NCBI GenBank assembly: GCA_964398055.1
Contig: CAYNLK010000014.1
Location: 62,001-126,000 of the forward strand
Length of the DNA stretch: 64,000 nt
Direction: 5' to 3'
Source: CAYNLK01 sp964398055
Lineage (GTDB): Bacteria; Chloroflexota; Anaerolineae; 4572-78; J111
How positions within the stretch are numbered: the first letter of the stretch is position 1; each line of letters starts with the position of its first letter. Under the pieces are notes generated by a model. It did no database searches. It was given only the letters and a program-made list of their open reading frames with translations, and was not told the DNA's origin. Positions 25,039-33,244 of the stretch are shown piece by piece. The position numbers and the translations under genes are program-made.

Positions 25039-26244
25039 TCACATCTCCGCCAGCAGCTCCGGCCAGTTATGCGGGCTGACCGCAGCCACGTGCAGCTCTG
25101 CCCCGGTAAGCTTTGCGGCTGTTTCCGGCAAAGTTCCGTCCGGGGTAATGAAAATAGCCAATGTACCGACGCCGCCCCGGGCTAAGGCGGTCAGAGCCTG
25201 GGCTATGGCCTCGTCAGGGCGGCTGATCAGAACCACCGCAAACGGCGACGGCGGCAGGCTGTCCAAAAGCTGGCTCAAGGGCTTGCCTCCATCGTTTTGC
25301 ACTTTGGCCAGGTAATTCAACACGGCCCACCAGCTTAACGGCATTTTGAGAACAGTTTGCTGCTGATTTTCCCCCGCCAGATAAAACGGGATCTTCTTGT
25401 GAGCGGCGTAATAGCCAAACGTGGCCGCCAGGCGGACGGCGGTTTCAAAGGTGGCATATTTGCCCTGGCCCACACTGCCGCCCGCCGAGAGGTCGAGCAC
25501 AACGGTCAGGCTCAATTCTTCTTCGTCGGCAAATTCTTTGACCACCAGTTTGCCTCGCCGGGCGGTGCTACGCCAGTGGACGTGCCGCAGCGAGTCGCCG
25601 GGGCGGTAGTCGCGGGCGCCGAGCAGGTCGTCACTGGCGCCTAGCCGCAGCCGGTGCGGCTGGGTGTAGCCGCGCCGTTCCAGCAGCCGCAGCCGTTTGA
25701 GCGGTACATAATAGGGATAAATCAGGATTTCACCGGGGACGGCCAGGCGGCGTTGGGCGCGAAAGAAACCGAAGGGGCCGCTCGAGGCGAGGGCTAGAGG
25801 GGGGAAGCGGTACAATCCCCGCCGGTCGCAGACGGTTTGGTAACTCAAATTGAGGGGTTGGTTTTTGAACAGGCTGGGAATAAACAGGGATTGGGCCTGC
25901 TCGGCCGGCGGAGCGCAGGGGCAGCTTTCGGTTCCGCTAACCAGCAAGAGCGGTCGCCAGCCGGTGTGGTGGAATTGGAGGATTATTTCGAGGGGGTCAT
26001 CTTCGTGAAAAATGGGCAGTGACAGGTCGGGTTCGGGCTGGCCAGCGGTTGTTGGCGACAGGTTGTGAAACCAACGGCTGGCCCGGAGCGATTTTAGCAG
26101 CCCCCAACCATAGAAAAGATTGAGGAGCAGCAGCCCAACCAGCCCGGCCACCATAACATAGACCCACCCGACCTGGGTTTGATTGGCCAGCAAGTAAAGC
26201 AGGCCGGCCAAAATCAAAAAGGTCCAGGCGCGTCGGGTGGGCAT
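25039..26244 (-). CDS. DUF58-domain protein
   Basis: A 401-residue protein with two N-terminal membrane helices (about 8-25 and 27-45) followed by a domain containing the DUF58 signature ARDYRPGDSLRHVHWRSTAR near residue 215, then a VWA-like fold (LTVVLDLSAGGS). DUF58 proteins pair with MoxR AAA ATPases and TgpA-type transglutaminases, as here, and are thought to assist assembly or metal loading of partner complexes. It lies 106 bases upstream of the transglutaminase gene and downstream of the Lon-like gene on the same strand. Confidence 0.9.
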   Translation of the reverse strand: MPTRRAWTFLILAGLLYLLANQTQVGWVYVMVAGLVGLLLLNLFYGWGLLKSLRASRWFHNLSPTTAGQPEPDLSLPIFHEDDPLEIILQFHHTGWRPLLLVSGTESCPCAPPAEQAQSLFIPSLFKNQPLNLSYQTVCDRRGLYRFPPLALASSGPFGFFRAQRRLAVPGEILIYPYYVPLKRLRLLERRGYTQPHRLRLGASDDLLGARDYRPGDSLRHVHWRSTARRGKLVVKEFADEEELSLTVVLDLSAGGSVGQGKYATFETAVRLAATFGYYAAHKKIPFYLAGENQQQTVLKMPLSWWAVLNYLAKVQNDGGKPLSQLLDSLPPSPFAVVLISRPDEAIAQALTALARGGVGTLAIFITPDGTLPETAAKLTGAELHVAAVSPHNWPELLAEM

Positions 26245-26273
26245 TGAGCAAACCTATCCCTCACATATTCAGT

Positions 26274-26368
26274 CTCAGTAGATCCAATTTTCTGGTAGCA
26301 GAGGCATCCTTATGCCTCTGCGGGGGGCATAGGAATGCCCGCCCTACGGTAAATTTGGATCTACTGAG
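26274..26368. other. Nested multi-hairpin element B
   Basis: Outer arms 26274-26290 (CTCAGTAGATCCAATTT) and 26351-26368 pair over 17 bp with a single bulged base. Inside are a perfect 10-bp hairpin GCAGAGGCAT/ATGCCTCTGC (26298-26321) and a six-bp hairpin GGGCAT/ATGCCC (26325-26340). It fills the gap between the Lon-like and DUF58 genes and has the same three-way layout as elements A and C. Confidence 0.65.
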
Positions 26369-26390
26369 TTTGGCTTTTTGGCCTAGCCAA

Positions 26391-28799
26391 TTATTGCGGC
26401 TCTTTCAACCTCGACCAGGCCTCGGCCAGCACAGCCAGCCGGGTTTCGACTCGTTGGTTCACACTGCCGGCCGGAAAGTTGCCCGTCTCGTCCCTTTCGC
26501 CGGCAGGCAGGCCGGTCAGGATTTCGAGGCCCTGGTCGATGGTCTCCACCGCGTAGATGTGGAACTGCCCGGCCTCGACCGCGGCCAGCACATCCGGCCG
26601 CAGCATCAGGTGTTTCACGTTGGCGGCCGGAATGAGGACGCCCTGGTCACCGGTTAGCCGCCTGGCCCGGCAGATATCAAAGAAACCCTCGATTTTCTCG
26701 TTGACCCCGCCGATGGCCTGGACCTGGCCGTGCTGATTGACCGAGCCGGTCACCGCCAGTGACTGCTTGAGCGGCGCTTCGGCCAGGGCCGACAGCAGAG
26801 CGTACAGCTCGGCCGAGGAGGCGCTGTCGCCATCGACGCCACTGTACGATTGCTCAAAGACCAGGCTGGCGCTGAGCGACAGGGGCTGATCCGGCACGTA
26901 ACGGGCGCTCAGAAAGCCCGACAGGATGAGCACCCCCTTAGAGTGGAGCGGCCCGCCCAACTCCACTTCGCGCTCGATGTCGACGACCTTGCCCCGGCCC
27001 AGGCGGACCGTGGCCGTAATCCGGCTGGGCCGGCCAAAGGAGAATTGGCCCAGGCTCAGCACCGACAGGCCGTTGATCTGGCCAATCCGCTCGCCCTGGG
27101 TGTCGATGAGAATGATGTCCCGTTCAATGGCCTCGTAAGCCCGCTCGCGGATACGGCTGGCCCGGAATATCTGGGCGTCGATGGCCTGCTGCACGTCGGC
27201 GGCGGTCACTGGGTCGTGGCCGGCCTGGCCGGCCCAGTAGTCGGCCTCGCGCAGCAAGTCGGCAATGCCCTGCATCCGGGTAGACAACTTTTCGGCGTCG
27301 CCCACCAGCCGGGCGCTGTGCTCGATCACCCGGGCCACGCCCATCCGGTCAAAATGGCGCAGCTGTTCCTTGCGAGCCAGGGTGCCAATGAGCCGGGCGT
27401 AGAGCATGTTGGTGTTGGCATTGCGGGCCATCTCCTCTTCAAAATCGACCACCACTTTGAACAGTTCGTTGAAGTCGGGATCGTACTCACTCAGAAGGTG
27501 GTATAACATCCGGTCGCCCAGTAACACAATTTTGATGTTCAGGGGGATCGGTTCGGGTTCAAGGGCAATGATGTTGACCAGGCCAAGCTGCTGCCCAGGC
27601 GACTCAATCCCGATTTCTCTAGCCCGTAAGGCCCGTTTGAGCGCTTCCCAGACGAAGGGCTGGGACAAGACTTTGTGGGCATCCAGAATCAGATAGCCGC
27701 CATTCGCCTGCTGCAATGAACCACTTTTAATCAGGCTGAAATCGGTCATCACTACGCCCATCTGGGCCATAATGTGTTCGATCCGCCCGATCAGGTTCTG
27801 GTAGGTTGGGTTATCCTGATAAACCACCGGGGAGCCTTTGGCCTCGCTGCGGTCGACCAGCACATTGACCTGGTAGCGGCGAAAGGGGGCTGGTCCCAAC
27901 AGCGACCGGGGTAAAGGGATGCCGGCCAGAGGCGGAGGCGCTTCTTCCTCTTTTCTGCGGAAATCATCGACATTTTCAACCACATCTTTTTCCACCGCGT
28001 CAAGGTAGGTAATTACGGCAGGCTGTTCACGGTGTTTTTGACGCAGTTCGGTAATCAGGTGGCCGACGGCAAACCTGGCCACTTCTCGATCTAGCGACTT
28101 CATCTTTTCCCGATGTTCTCGCTCCCGCTGCTGGACCCGGCCAATCGTTTCCTCCAGGTAGACCTGTAAATCGCTGATGGCCTCCTGGATGCCCTCCTGT
28201 TCGGCCTCGGGTAACTGTTGAAACTCCTCGGTTTTGAGGACTTTGTCGCCCTTGAGGGGGGCAAAGGCCAACCCGGCCGGGGTACGGATAACGGCCAATC
28301 CCCGTTCGTAGGCTTGTTGCTGCAAATCTTTGAAGGCCCGTTCCTGCATATCGGCGAATTCCTCCTGCAGGGCCTGCTTCTGGGAGCGGTAGTCATCCTT
28401 TTCAAAGGCAGCCGGAATGGCTGTGCGCAGTTCCTGGATCAACTTATCCATATCTTGCTGCAAGGCGATTCCCTGGCCCGGGGGAAGCTGCAAGACGCGC
28501 GGCCGGTGGGGCAGGTCAAAGTTATTGACATAACACCAGTCATCCGGCGTAGGTTCGGTGGCGGCCTGCTGCTCCAAAAATTGGCGCACGGCGCTGTATT
28601 TGCCGGTGCCGTGCGGACCCAACACAAACAGGTTGTAGCCTTCGCGGCGGATGCCAATGCCAAATTGAACCGCCTCAACCGCCCGGGCCTGGCCGATCAG
28701 TCCCTCTAAATCCTCCAATTCGGCCGTAGTTTCAAAAGCGAATTGCTGGGGGTCACAACGGGTGTACAATTTTTGGGGTGGTAAAGATTGGATGGTCAT
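26391..28799 (-). CDS. Lon-like ATP-dependent protease (LonB/AAA_32 type)
   Basis: The 802-residue protein has an N-terminal AAA+ part with a Walker A variant GPHGTGKY near residue 63, a long helical insertion (about 110-300, charged and coiled-coil-like), and a C-terminal Lon protease domain with the catalytic Ser in VDGDSASSAE and the catalytic Lys in GGVNEKIEGF. It lacks the LAN substrate domain of classical Lon and fits the bacterial Lon-like AAA_32 family, involved in degrading damaged proteins. It lies between MoxR and DUF58 on the same strand, which is not a usual neighbour and may reflect a stress or quality-control unit. Confidence 0.92.
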   Translation of the reverse strand: MTIQSLPPQKLYTRCDPQQFAFETTAELEDLEGLIGQARAVEAVQFGIGIRREGYNLFVLGPHGTGKYSAVRQFLEQQAATEPTPDDWCYVNNFDLPHRPRVLQLPPGQGIALQQDMDKLIQELRTAIPAAFEKDDYRSQKQALQEEFADMQERAFKDLQQQAYERGLAVIRTPAGLAFAPLKGDKVLKTEEFQQLPEAEQEGIQEAISDLQVYLEETIGRVQQREREHREKMKSLDREVARFAVGHLITELRQKHREQPAVITYLDAVEKDVVENVDDFRRKEEEAPPPLAGIPLPRSLLGPAPFRRYQVNVLVDRSEAKGSPVVYQDNPTYQNLIGRIEHIMAQMGVVMTDFSLIKSGSLQQANGGYLILDAHKVLSQPFVWEALKRALRAREIGIESPGQQLGLVNIIALEPEPIPLNIKIVLLGDRMLYHLLSEYDPDFNELFKVVVDFEEEMARNANTNMLYARLIGTLARKEQLRHFDRMGVARVIEHSARLVGDAEKLSTRMQGIADLLREADYWAGQAGHDPVTAADVQQAIDAQIFRASRIRERAYEAIERDIILIDTQGERIGQINGLSVLSLGQFSFGRPSRITATVRLGRGKVVDIEREVELGGPLHSKGVLILSGFLSARYVPDQPLSLSASLVFEQSYSGVDGDSASSAELYALLSALAEAPLKQSLAVTGSVNQHGQVQAIGGVNEKIEGFFDICRARRLTGDQGVLIPAANVKHLMLRPDVLAAVEAGQFHIYAVETIDQGLEILTGLPAGERDETGNFPAGSVNQRVETRLAVLAEAWSRLKEPQ

Positions 28800-28818
28800 T
28801 GTTCAGCTCCTTAAGGAC

Positions 28819-28851
28819 AAGTGATCGGACCTTTTTTTGTGCCAGTCACTT
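28819..28851. repeat. Degenerate palindromic repeat (copy 5)
   Basis: AAGTGATCGGAC and GTGCCAGTCACTT flank a T-rich loop. This is a decayed version of the AGGTGACCGGCACTT family, located between the moxR stop and the Lon-like start. Confidence 0.5.
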
Positions 28852-28862
28852 TTGTATTTTGC

Positions 28863-29870
28863 TTACTCAACCGGCACCGGTACGGATTTGAGAATAGCTT
28901 CGATCGTGTCGCTGGCCAGCTCGGTCGAACGTTCGTGGGTGATCAGGCGGTGGGTCAACACGCCTGAAGCGACGGTTTTGATGTCATCGGGGATGACGAA
29001 GTCACGGTGATGTAACAGGGCCATCGCCTGGGCTGCCCGCTGCAAGGCCACGCCACCCCGCGGACTGACCCCCAATAATATGTCGGGGTGGTTGCGAGTG
29101 GCGGTTAGCAGGTGGACAATGTACTCCTTGAGTGGACGTACCACGCTCGTGCTCTGCACCAACTCCTGCAGGGCCAGGATGTCGGCGGTAGAGAGCACAG
29201 CTTCGATCTCGGCGAGGGGGTCGCTGTGTTCTTCTCGTTCCAAAATCAGCACTTCATCTTCAAAGACCGGGTAGCCCAGGCTGAGGGAGATCAAGAAGCG
29301 GTCCAGTTGGGCTTCCGGCAGGGGGAAGGTGCCGCTGGTTTCAACCGGATTTTGAGTGGCAATTAGAAAGAAAGGCTCCTCCAGGATGTGCTGGCGGCCA
29401 TCGACCGTCACCTGGCGTTCGGCCATACTTTCCAGCAGACTGGACTGGGTGCGCGGGGTGGCCCGGTTGATCTCATCGACCAGCACAAATTGGGCAAACA
29501 GGGGGCCGGGAATAAAGATGAACTGTTGTTCTTTTTGGTTGTAGATGGTAGTACCGGTAATATCGCTGGGGAGGAGGTCGGGCGTGCATTGAATCCGTTT
29601 GAAGCTGGCGCTAATTGAGCGGGCTAATGTTTTGGCCACCAACGTTTTGCCAATACCCGGCACATCCTCCAGCAGCAGGTGACCGCGGCCCAGAATGGTC
29701 GCCAAAATGAGTTGCAGGATCTGCGGATCGATCACCACTACCCGGTTGACATTGTCTTGCAACTTCTCGATAAGTTCAACCGCGGCAGTGACCGTCAGTC
29801 TGGGCCGGAGTTTTTGCAGGAGCGTGCCTGATGCTCTTTTTTTGGGCTGTTGGGTCAAGATTTCGGTCAT
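28863..29870 (-). CDS. MoxR-family AAA+ ATPase
   Basis: A 335-residue AAA_3-type ATPase: Walker A near GRGHLLLEDVPGIGKTLVA (about residue 75), Walker B FVLVDEINRATPRTQSSLLE, and sensor 1 ATQNPVETSGTFPLPEAQLD. MoxR ATPases act as chaperones together with DUF58/VWA proteins. Its ATG abuts the stop codon of the upstream deoxynucleoside kinase with no gap, so the two are co-transcribed. The DUF58 and transglutaminase partners lie downstream after the Lon-like gene. Confidence 0.92.
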   Translation of the reverse strand: MTEILTQQPKKRASGTLLQKLRPRLTVTAAVELIEKLQDNVNRVVVIDPQILQLILATILGRGHLLLEDVPGIGKTLVAKTLARSISASFKRIQCTPDLLPSDITGTTIYNQKEQQFIFIPGPLFAQFVLVDEINRATPRTQSSLLESMAERQVTVDGRQHILEEPFFLIATQNPVETSGTFPLPEAQLDRFLISLSLGYPVFEDEVLILEREEHSDPLAEIEAVLSTADILALQELVQSTSVVRPLKEYIVHLLTATRNHPDILLGVSPRGGVALQRAAQAMALLHHRDFVIPDDIKTVASGVLTHRLITHERSTELASDTIEAILKSVPVPVE

Positions 29871-30509
29871 CTAAACATATACTTTTTGGTGACCGTTTAA
29901 CCGGCAGGCAATTTGCTCTTTAATGGTAACCAAATCGGCATCAAAGCGGACAAAATCCAGATCGTCAGCCGGAACAGTGAGGATGGGGCAGAGGGTAAAA
30001 TCTTCAATCCAGGCGTTGTAGAGTTCGTTGAGTTGCTGCAAGTAAAGGGGCGAGACCTCCTGTTCAAAATCTCGGCCGCGGCGGTGAATTCGCTCAATCA
30101 GAGTCGGCACGCTGGCCTTGAGGTAGATCATCAGATCGGGCGCCGGGAGGAACTGAATGAACTCTTCGTACAGGCCGCGATAAACTTGAAAATCCCGGGC
30201 CGACATATTACCCCGTTGAAATAGATTACGGGCAAAGATTTCGGCATCTTCGTAGATGGTTCGATCCTGAATGACCGGGCCGGGATGGTTGAGCATATTA
30301 CGGATCAGACGTAGCCGCCGGGAGAGAAAGAAAATCTGGGAGTGGAAACTCCATTGGGGCATGTTCCGGTAAAAGTCCGCCAGATAGGGATTATCGTCCA
30401 CGGCTTCGTAAAAAGGGGTCCAGTCCAGGTGGTCGGCCAGCAGCCGGGTGAGCGTACTTTTACCAACGCCTATATTGCCTGCAATCGCCACAGAATATTT
30501 TTTGGTCAT
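29871..30509 (-). CDS. Deoxynucleoside kinase (dNK/dCK-dGK family)
   Basis: The 212-residue kinase has a P-loop GNIGVGKST near residue 10, the family motif DRTIYEDAEIFA with the catalytic acidic/Arg region, and a lid-like RIHRRGRDFE. It phosphorylates deoxynucleosides (deoxyadenosine, deoxyguanosine or deoxycytidine) for salvage. The start at 30509 follows AGGAGG with a seven-base spacing; a 16-residue longer frame is less likely. It heads the minus-strand unit dNK-MoxR-Lon-DUF58-TgpA and has its own promoter at 30556-30585. Substrate preference cannot be told from the sequence. Confidence 0.9.
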   Translation of the reverse strand: MTKKYSVAIAGNIGVGKSTLTRLLADHLDWTPFYEAVDDNPYLADFYRNMPQWSFHSQIFFLSRRLRLIRNMLNHPGPVIQDRTIYEDAEIFARNLFQRGNMSARDFQVYRGLYEEFIQFLPAPDLMIYLKASVPTLIERIHRRGRDFEQEVSPLYLQQLNELYNAWIEDFTLCPILTVPADDLDFVRFDADLVTIKEQIACRLNGHQKVYV

Positions 30510-30555
30510 TGCCTGCCCTCCTGTTGGTAGCTGAGTATCATATCTACTTGCAGAC

Positions 30556-30585
30556 ATTATACTACTGTATTTAGTAGCCTGTAAA
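30556..30585 (-). promoter_or_regulatory. Promoter of the dNK-moxR unit with an embedded dyad
   Basis: On the minus strand TTTACA (30585-30580), an 18-base spacer and a perfect TATAAT (30561-30556) lie about 45 bases upstream of the kinase ATG. The spacer holds the dyad CTACT-N6-AGTAG (30562-30577), a possible repressor site. Confidence 0.6.
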
Positions 30586-30624
30586 GTAGATTACCACTAA
30601 ATATAGGGCCAATTACTCAAAGAT

Positions 30625-30660
30625 AGAGACCGCTATAACGTCGTTGTCATAGCGGTCTCT
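30625..30660. other. 12-bp perfect hairpin in the dNK/PHP intergenic region
   Basis: AGAGACCGCTAT (30625-30636) and ATAGCGGTCTCT (30649-30660) flank a 12-base loop. Runs of T are weak on both sides, so it may be a weak terminator or the head of the small plus-strand transcript suggested next. Confidence 0.55.
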
Positions 30661-30717
30661 GGATTTTGGGGTGGAACGGAGGTGATGGTTCCCACCCTCA
30701 CCGCGTAATAGGAGGTG

Positions 30718-30807
30718 ATGCAGTTGTTGGTTATTGCTGTATCGTCAGCCATAATCATAACTGAGCGGTTGGCTCAGACTTACTATAACACAATCCGGCC
30801 AAATTGA
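30718..30807 (+). CDS. Possible 29-residue hydrophobic small protein (tentative)
   Basis: An ATG at 30718 opens 29 codons (beginning MQLLVIAVSSAIII) ending in TGA at 30807. The start is overlapped by AGGAGGTGAT, a nearly full complement to the 16S rRNA tail, and a second GGAGGTGAT at 30680-30686 precedes a seven-residue frame (30685-30708). The spacing from AGGAGG to the ATG is only two bases, shorter than normal, so translation is doubtful. The product would be a single hydrophobic helix like those of type I toxins or leader peptides. I do not recognise it. Confidence 0.25.
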   Translation: MQLLVIAVSSAIIITERLAQTYYNTIRPN

Positions 30808-30911
30808 GTAGAAGCAATCAGCGAAATAGGCAAATTTTTAAGGAATCCCGGTATCTGCTCAAAAAATTGGGAGGCGGTACCCTGAGCCTATCCCTGGTCA
30901 AAACGGGTGGT

Positions 30912-31805
30912 TTATACAAGTTGGCGCAGCGCCTGCCAACCCTGCTTGAAAGCGACATATTGCGCCCCGGTCAGGCCCATATCGCCGAGTTCAATCCCAT
31001 CGTGAGCGCGGCCATGAAAGTCGCTGCCCCCGGTTTTGAGCAGCTTGAGTTCATCGGCCAGGATGTCGAGGCGGGCGATCCAGCCACTCCGCTCGGTGGC
31101 CGAATGATACCCCTGGTTGTAAGGGTAGAATACCTCGATCCCGGTCACACCTTCGGCTGTTGCGTTGCGGACCACAGTGGTTGGATCGGCTCTGGTCTTG
31201 TAAACGCCCGGATGGGCCAGAACCGCCACCCCGCCGGCGGCCTTGATAATGGCAACAGCCTGGGCCAGGGTCAAGGCAAAATCACGCCCAACATGGGCTT
31301 TGGCGTGAGTGGCCAGATATTCGTCAAAAATCTGCTGAACATCGGTGAATTTTTCCGGATTTCGCTCCAGCAGCACTGCGGCGATGTGCGGCCGTCCCGG
31401 CACCCCGGCGGCGCGGGCCAAAACCTCCTCGACTGGCAGATCGAAGCCGAATGACTGGAGTTTTTCAATCTGTTTGATCTTTTGCTCGATCCGCCCCTGG
31501 CGAACCTGGGCCATCACTTCAACCAGGTTTGGCGCGTGCGGGTCGATGAAGTAGCCCAGCAGGTGCAGGCCGATAAACTGCTTGTCCGGTTCGTGGCGCA
31601 GGCTGAATTCAACGCCCGGTACAATTTCCACGTTCAACTGCTCACCGGCAGCCATCCCTTCGACCAGACCGTCAACCGTGTCGTGGTCGGTAATGCCGAG
31701 GGTGCTGAGACCGCGTGCAGCGGCCCGTTCGACCAGTTGGGTAGGGCTGAAGCTGCCGTCGGAGGCGGTGGTGTGCGCGTGCAGGTCTACCTGAAAAAAA
31801 GCCAT
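30912..31805 (-). CDS. PHP-domain phosphoesterase (RNase AM/YciV-like)
   Basis: About 297 residues from the ATG at 31805 (MAFFQVDLHAHTTASDG). The PHP metal motifs are present: DLHAHTTASDGS, GITDHDTVDG, IVPGVEF, a GRPHIA region near residue 145, LAHPGVYK and SDFHG near the C-terminus. The family includes 3',5'-nucleoside bisphosphate phosphatases and 5'-3' exoribonuclease RNase AM. A longer frame to 31859 is built from the TTGGCTCA stutter and has no family support. No clear ribosome site was found at either start. It is followed, in the same direction, by nothing until dNK. Confidence 0.88.
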   Translation of the reverse strand: MAFFQVDLHAHTTASDGSFSPTQLVERAAARGLSTLGITDHDTVDGLVEGMAAGEQLNVEIVPGVEFSLRHEPDKQFIGLHLLGYFIDPHAPNLVEVMAQVRQGRIEQKIKQIEKLQSFGFDLPVEEVLARAAGVPGRPHIAAVLLERNPEKFTDVQQIFDEYLATHAKAHVGRDFALTLAQAVAIIKAAGGVAVLAHPGVYKTRADPTTVVRNATAEGVTGIEVFYPYNQGYHSATERSGWIARLDILADELKLLKTGGSDFHGRAHDGIELGDMGLTGAQYVAFKQGWQALRQLV

Positions 31806-31825
31806 TTCAAAATAATCAAAGAGCC

Positions 31826-31897
31826 AATGAGCCAATAAACCAATGAGCCAAAGAGCCAATGATCAAATTGATAATTGGCTCATTGAAAATTGGCTCA
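31826..31897. repeat. Inverted stutter of AATGAGCC / GGCTCATT units
   Basis: AGAGCCAATGAGCCAATAAA-type units on the left mirror ATTGGCTCATTGAAAATTGG on the right. The array fills the gap between plsY and the PHP gene and can fold on itself. It also creates an artificial N-terminal extension of the PHP frame. Confidence 0.6.
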
Positions 31898-32503
31898 TTA
31901 AGTTTTCTGCCCAATGCGTCGTTCGGTGCCGGCGCGTAGCCGGGCAAAGTTGGGGCGGAGCGCGTTGAACATCAGGAGCAGGTTGAGTATGCCGGCGGTG
32001 ATGAATTGGTACGGAATGTAACCCAGCCAGGCCGCCACAATCAGGCCGAGGAGAGACAAAATGGCAATCGTGGTTGACAGGATCGAGGCGTAGCGGCTGA
32101 TGGCCAGGGCGATCAATCCACCCAGTCCGGCCGCCAGGGCTACCGGAAGCGACAATCCGGCGACTGCGCCCAGAGCTGTCCCGGCCCCAACTCCGCCTTT
32201 GAAGCCCAGGAAGATGGAGTAGTTGTGTCCCAACACGGTTGCCGACGCTACCAGAGCCGTGACCCAGGGCTGGCCAAAAAAGGTCACAAAATAAACCGGC
32301 AGCAGCCCTTTGAGAATGTCACCCAACACAGTCAACCCGGCCGCCAGTGGGCCGGCAGCGCGCAAGACGTTGGTGCCGCCGATGCGCCCGCTGCCAACTT
32401 TGGTGACATCAATCCCATACAGCCGGGCAACCAGATAGCCCATTGGAATTGAGCCGAACAAATAGCCAATCAGAATGGCGATGACAGGGAAGATAATAGT
32501 CAC
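31898..32503 (-). CDS. plsY: Glycerol-3-phosphate acyltransferase PlsY (divergent motifs)
   Basis: A 201-residue membrane protein with about five helices and the PlsY pattern: GSIPMGYL near residue 17, a GSGRIGGTNVLR motif near 37 and GHNYSIFLGFKGGVGAGT near 92. PlsY transfers acyl groups from acyl phosphate to sn-glycerol-3-phosphate to start phospholipid synthesis. Two positions differ from the classical motifs: GSGNxGATN reads GSGRIGGTN and FKGGKGVAT reads FKGGVGAGT, so the second Lys is Val. It may be a lineage variant or a second, altered paralog. It is transcribed alone after the PHP gene. Confidence 0.85.
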   Translation of the reverse strand: MTIIFPVIAILIGYLFGSIPMGYLVARLYGIDVTKVGSGRIGGTNVLRAAGPLAAGLTVLGDILKGLLPVYFVTFFGQPWVTALVASATVLGHNYSIFLGFKGGVGAGTALGAVAGLSLPVALAAGLGGLIALAISRYASILSTTIAILSLLGLIVAAWLGYIPYQFITAGILNLLLMFNALRPNFARLRAGTERRIGQKT

Positions 32504-32621
32504 TTGTATTTCCGCAGCTCAGTTAGTGACTTGAGTATATCAAATATTGTCGGATACAACAAAAAAAAATGGGATATTCGGTGAGGCCAATTTGCCCGAG
32601 CTGGCTTTTTTGGAAAGTTGA

Positions 32622-32651
32622 TTGTCAGGAGTTTTAAGTTTGTGATATGAT
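32622..32651 (+). promoter_or_regulatory. Promoter of the pentapeptide-repeat gene
   Basis: TTGTCA (32622-32627), an 18-base spacer and TATGAT (32646-32651) lie 61 bases upstream of the start at 32712. Confidence 0.5.
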
Positions 32652-32711
32652 ATACGGAGAACTGCTTGAATTCTTGTTCCTGCCCTAAATCCGGCGAAAA
32701 AGGCAAAATTT

Positions 32712-33167
32712 ATGACCGAATTAACCCAACAACAAGTGGAACAACTTATCGCAGCCACCCGCGCTAAAGGCGAAAAGCCTGATTTGCGCCGGCGTGATCT
32801 TAGTGGGATTGGCCTGTTTCGAGTTGATCTGCACCAGGTTGACCTGACCGAAGCCAATTTACGCCAGGCCAATTTGATCGAGGCTAATCTGAGCCAGGCT
32901 AATCTGAGCAAAGCTAATCTGACCGAGGCGAATTTGGTCAATGCCAACCTGAGCGGGGCGAACTTGAGCCAGTCGGTTCTGTTCCAGGCCCGCTTAACCG
33001 GGGCGAATCTGAGCCAGGCCGACCTGCGTGAAGCAAACTTGAATGGGGCTACTCTGGCCCAGGCCGATTTGACCGGAGCGAATCTTCAGGGGGCAGTCTA
33101 TACCAGCTATACCAAATGGCCGCTGGGCTTTGACCCGGTTGCAACCGGGGCCAAGAAGGGCTACTAA
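32712..33167 (+). CDS. Pentapeptide-repeat protein
   Basis: The 151-residue product contains an uninterrupted run of pentapeptide repeats of the A(N/D)LxX type from about residue 38 to 133 (LTEANLRQANLIEANLSQAN and onward), enough for roughly five turns of a right-handed quadrilateral beta-helix. The C-terminal YTKWPLGFDPVATGA is a common ending in cyanobacterial and Chloroflexota members. No signal peptide, so cytosolic. The functions of such proteins are mostly unknown; DNA-mimicking gyrase protection (MfpA/Qnr) is one known case but these repeats are too generic to claim it. Confidence 0.88.
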   Translation: MTELTQQQVEQLIAATRAKGEKPDLRRRDLSGIGLFRVDLHQVDLTEANLRQANLIEANLSQANLSKANLTEANLVNANLSGANLSQSVLFQARLTGANLSQADLREANLNGATLAQADLTGANLQGAVYTSYTKWPLGFDPVATGAKKGY

Positions 33168-33216
33168 ACCCTATCTCTTTTGGAATTATCTTCGAGCACC
33201 TGGAAGGGCCAGCCCA

Positions 33217-33244
33217 CTCAAGCTGCCAGCCTCAAGCTGCCAGC
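33217..33244. repeat. 14-bp direct repeat across the dhaM-ptsI stop codon
   Basis: CTCAAGCTGCCAGC occurs twice in tandem (33217-33230, 33231-33244). The second copy contains the stop codon of the PTS fusion gene. It is a small local duplication. Confidence 0.6.

Noticed and set aside
30804..31454. 216-codon plus-strand frame opposite the PHP gene
   Set aside because: Antisense shadow; PHP metal motifs are on the minus strand.
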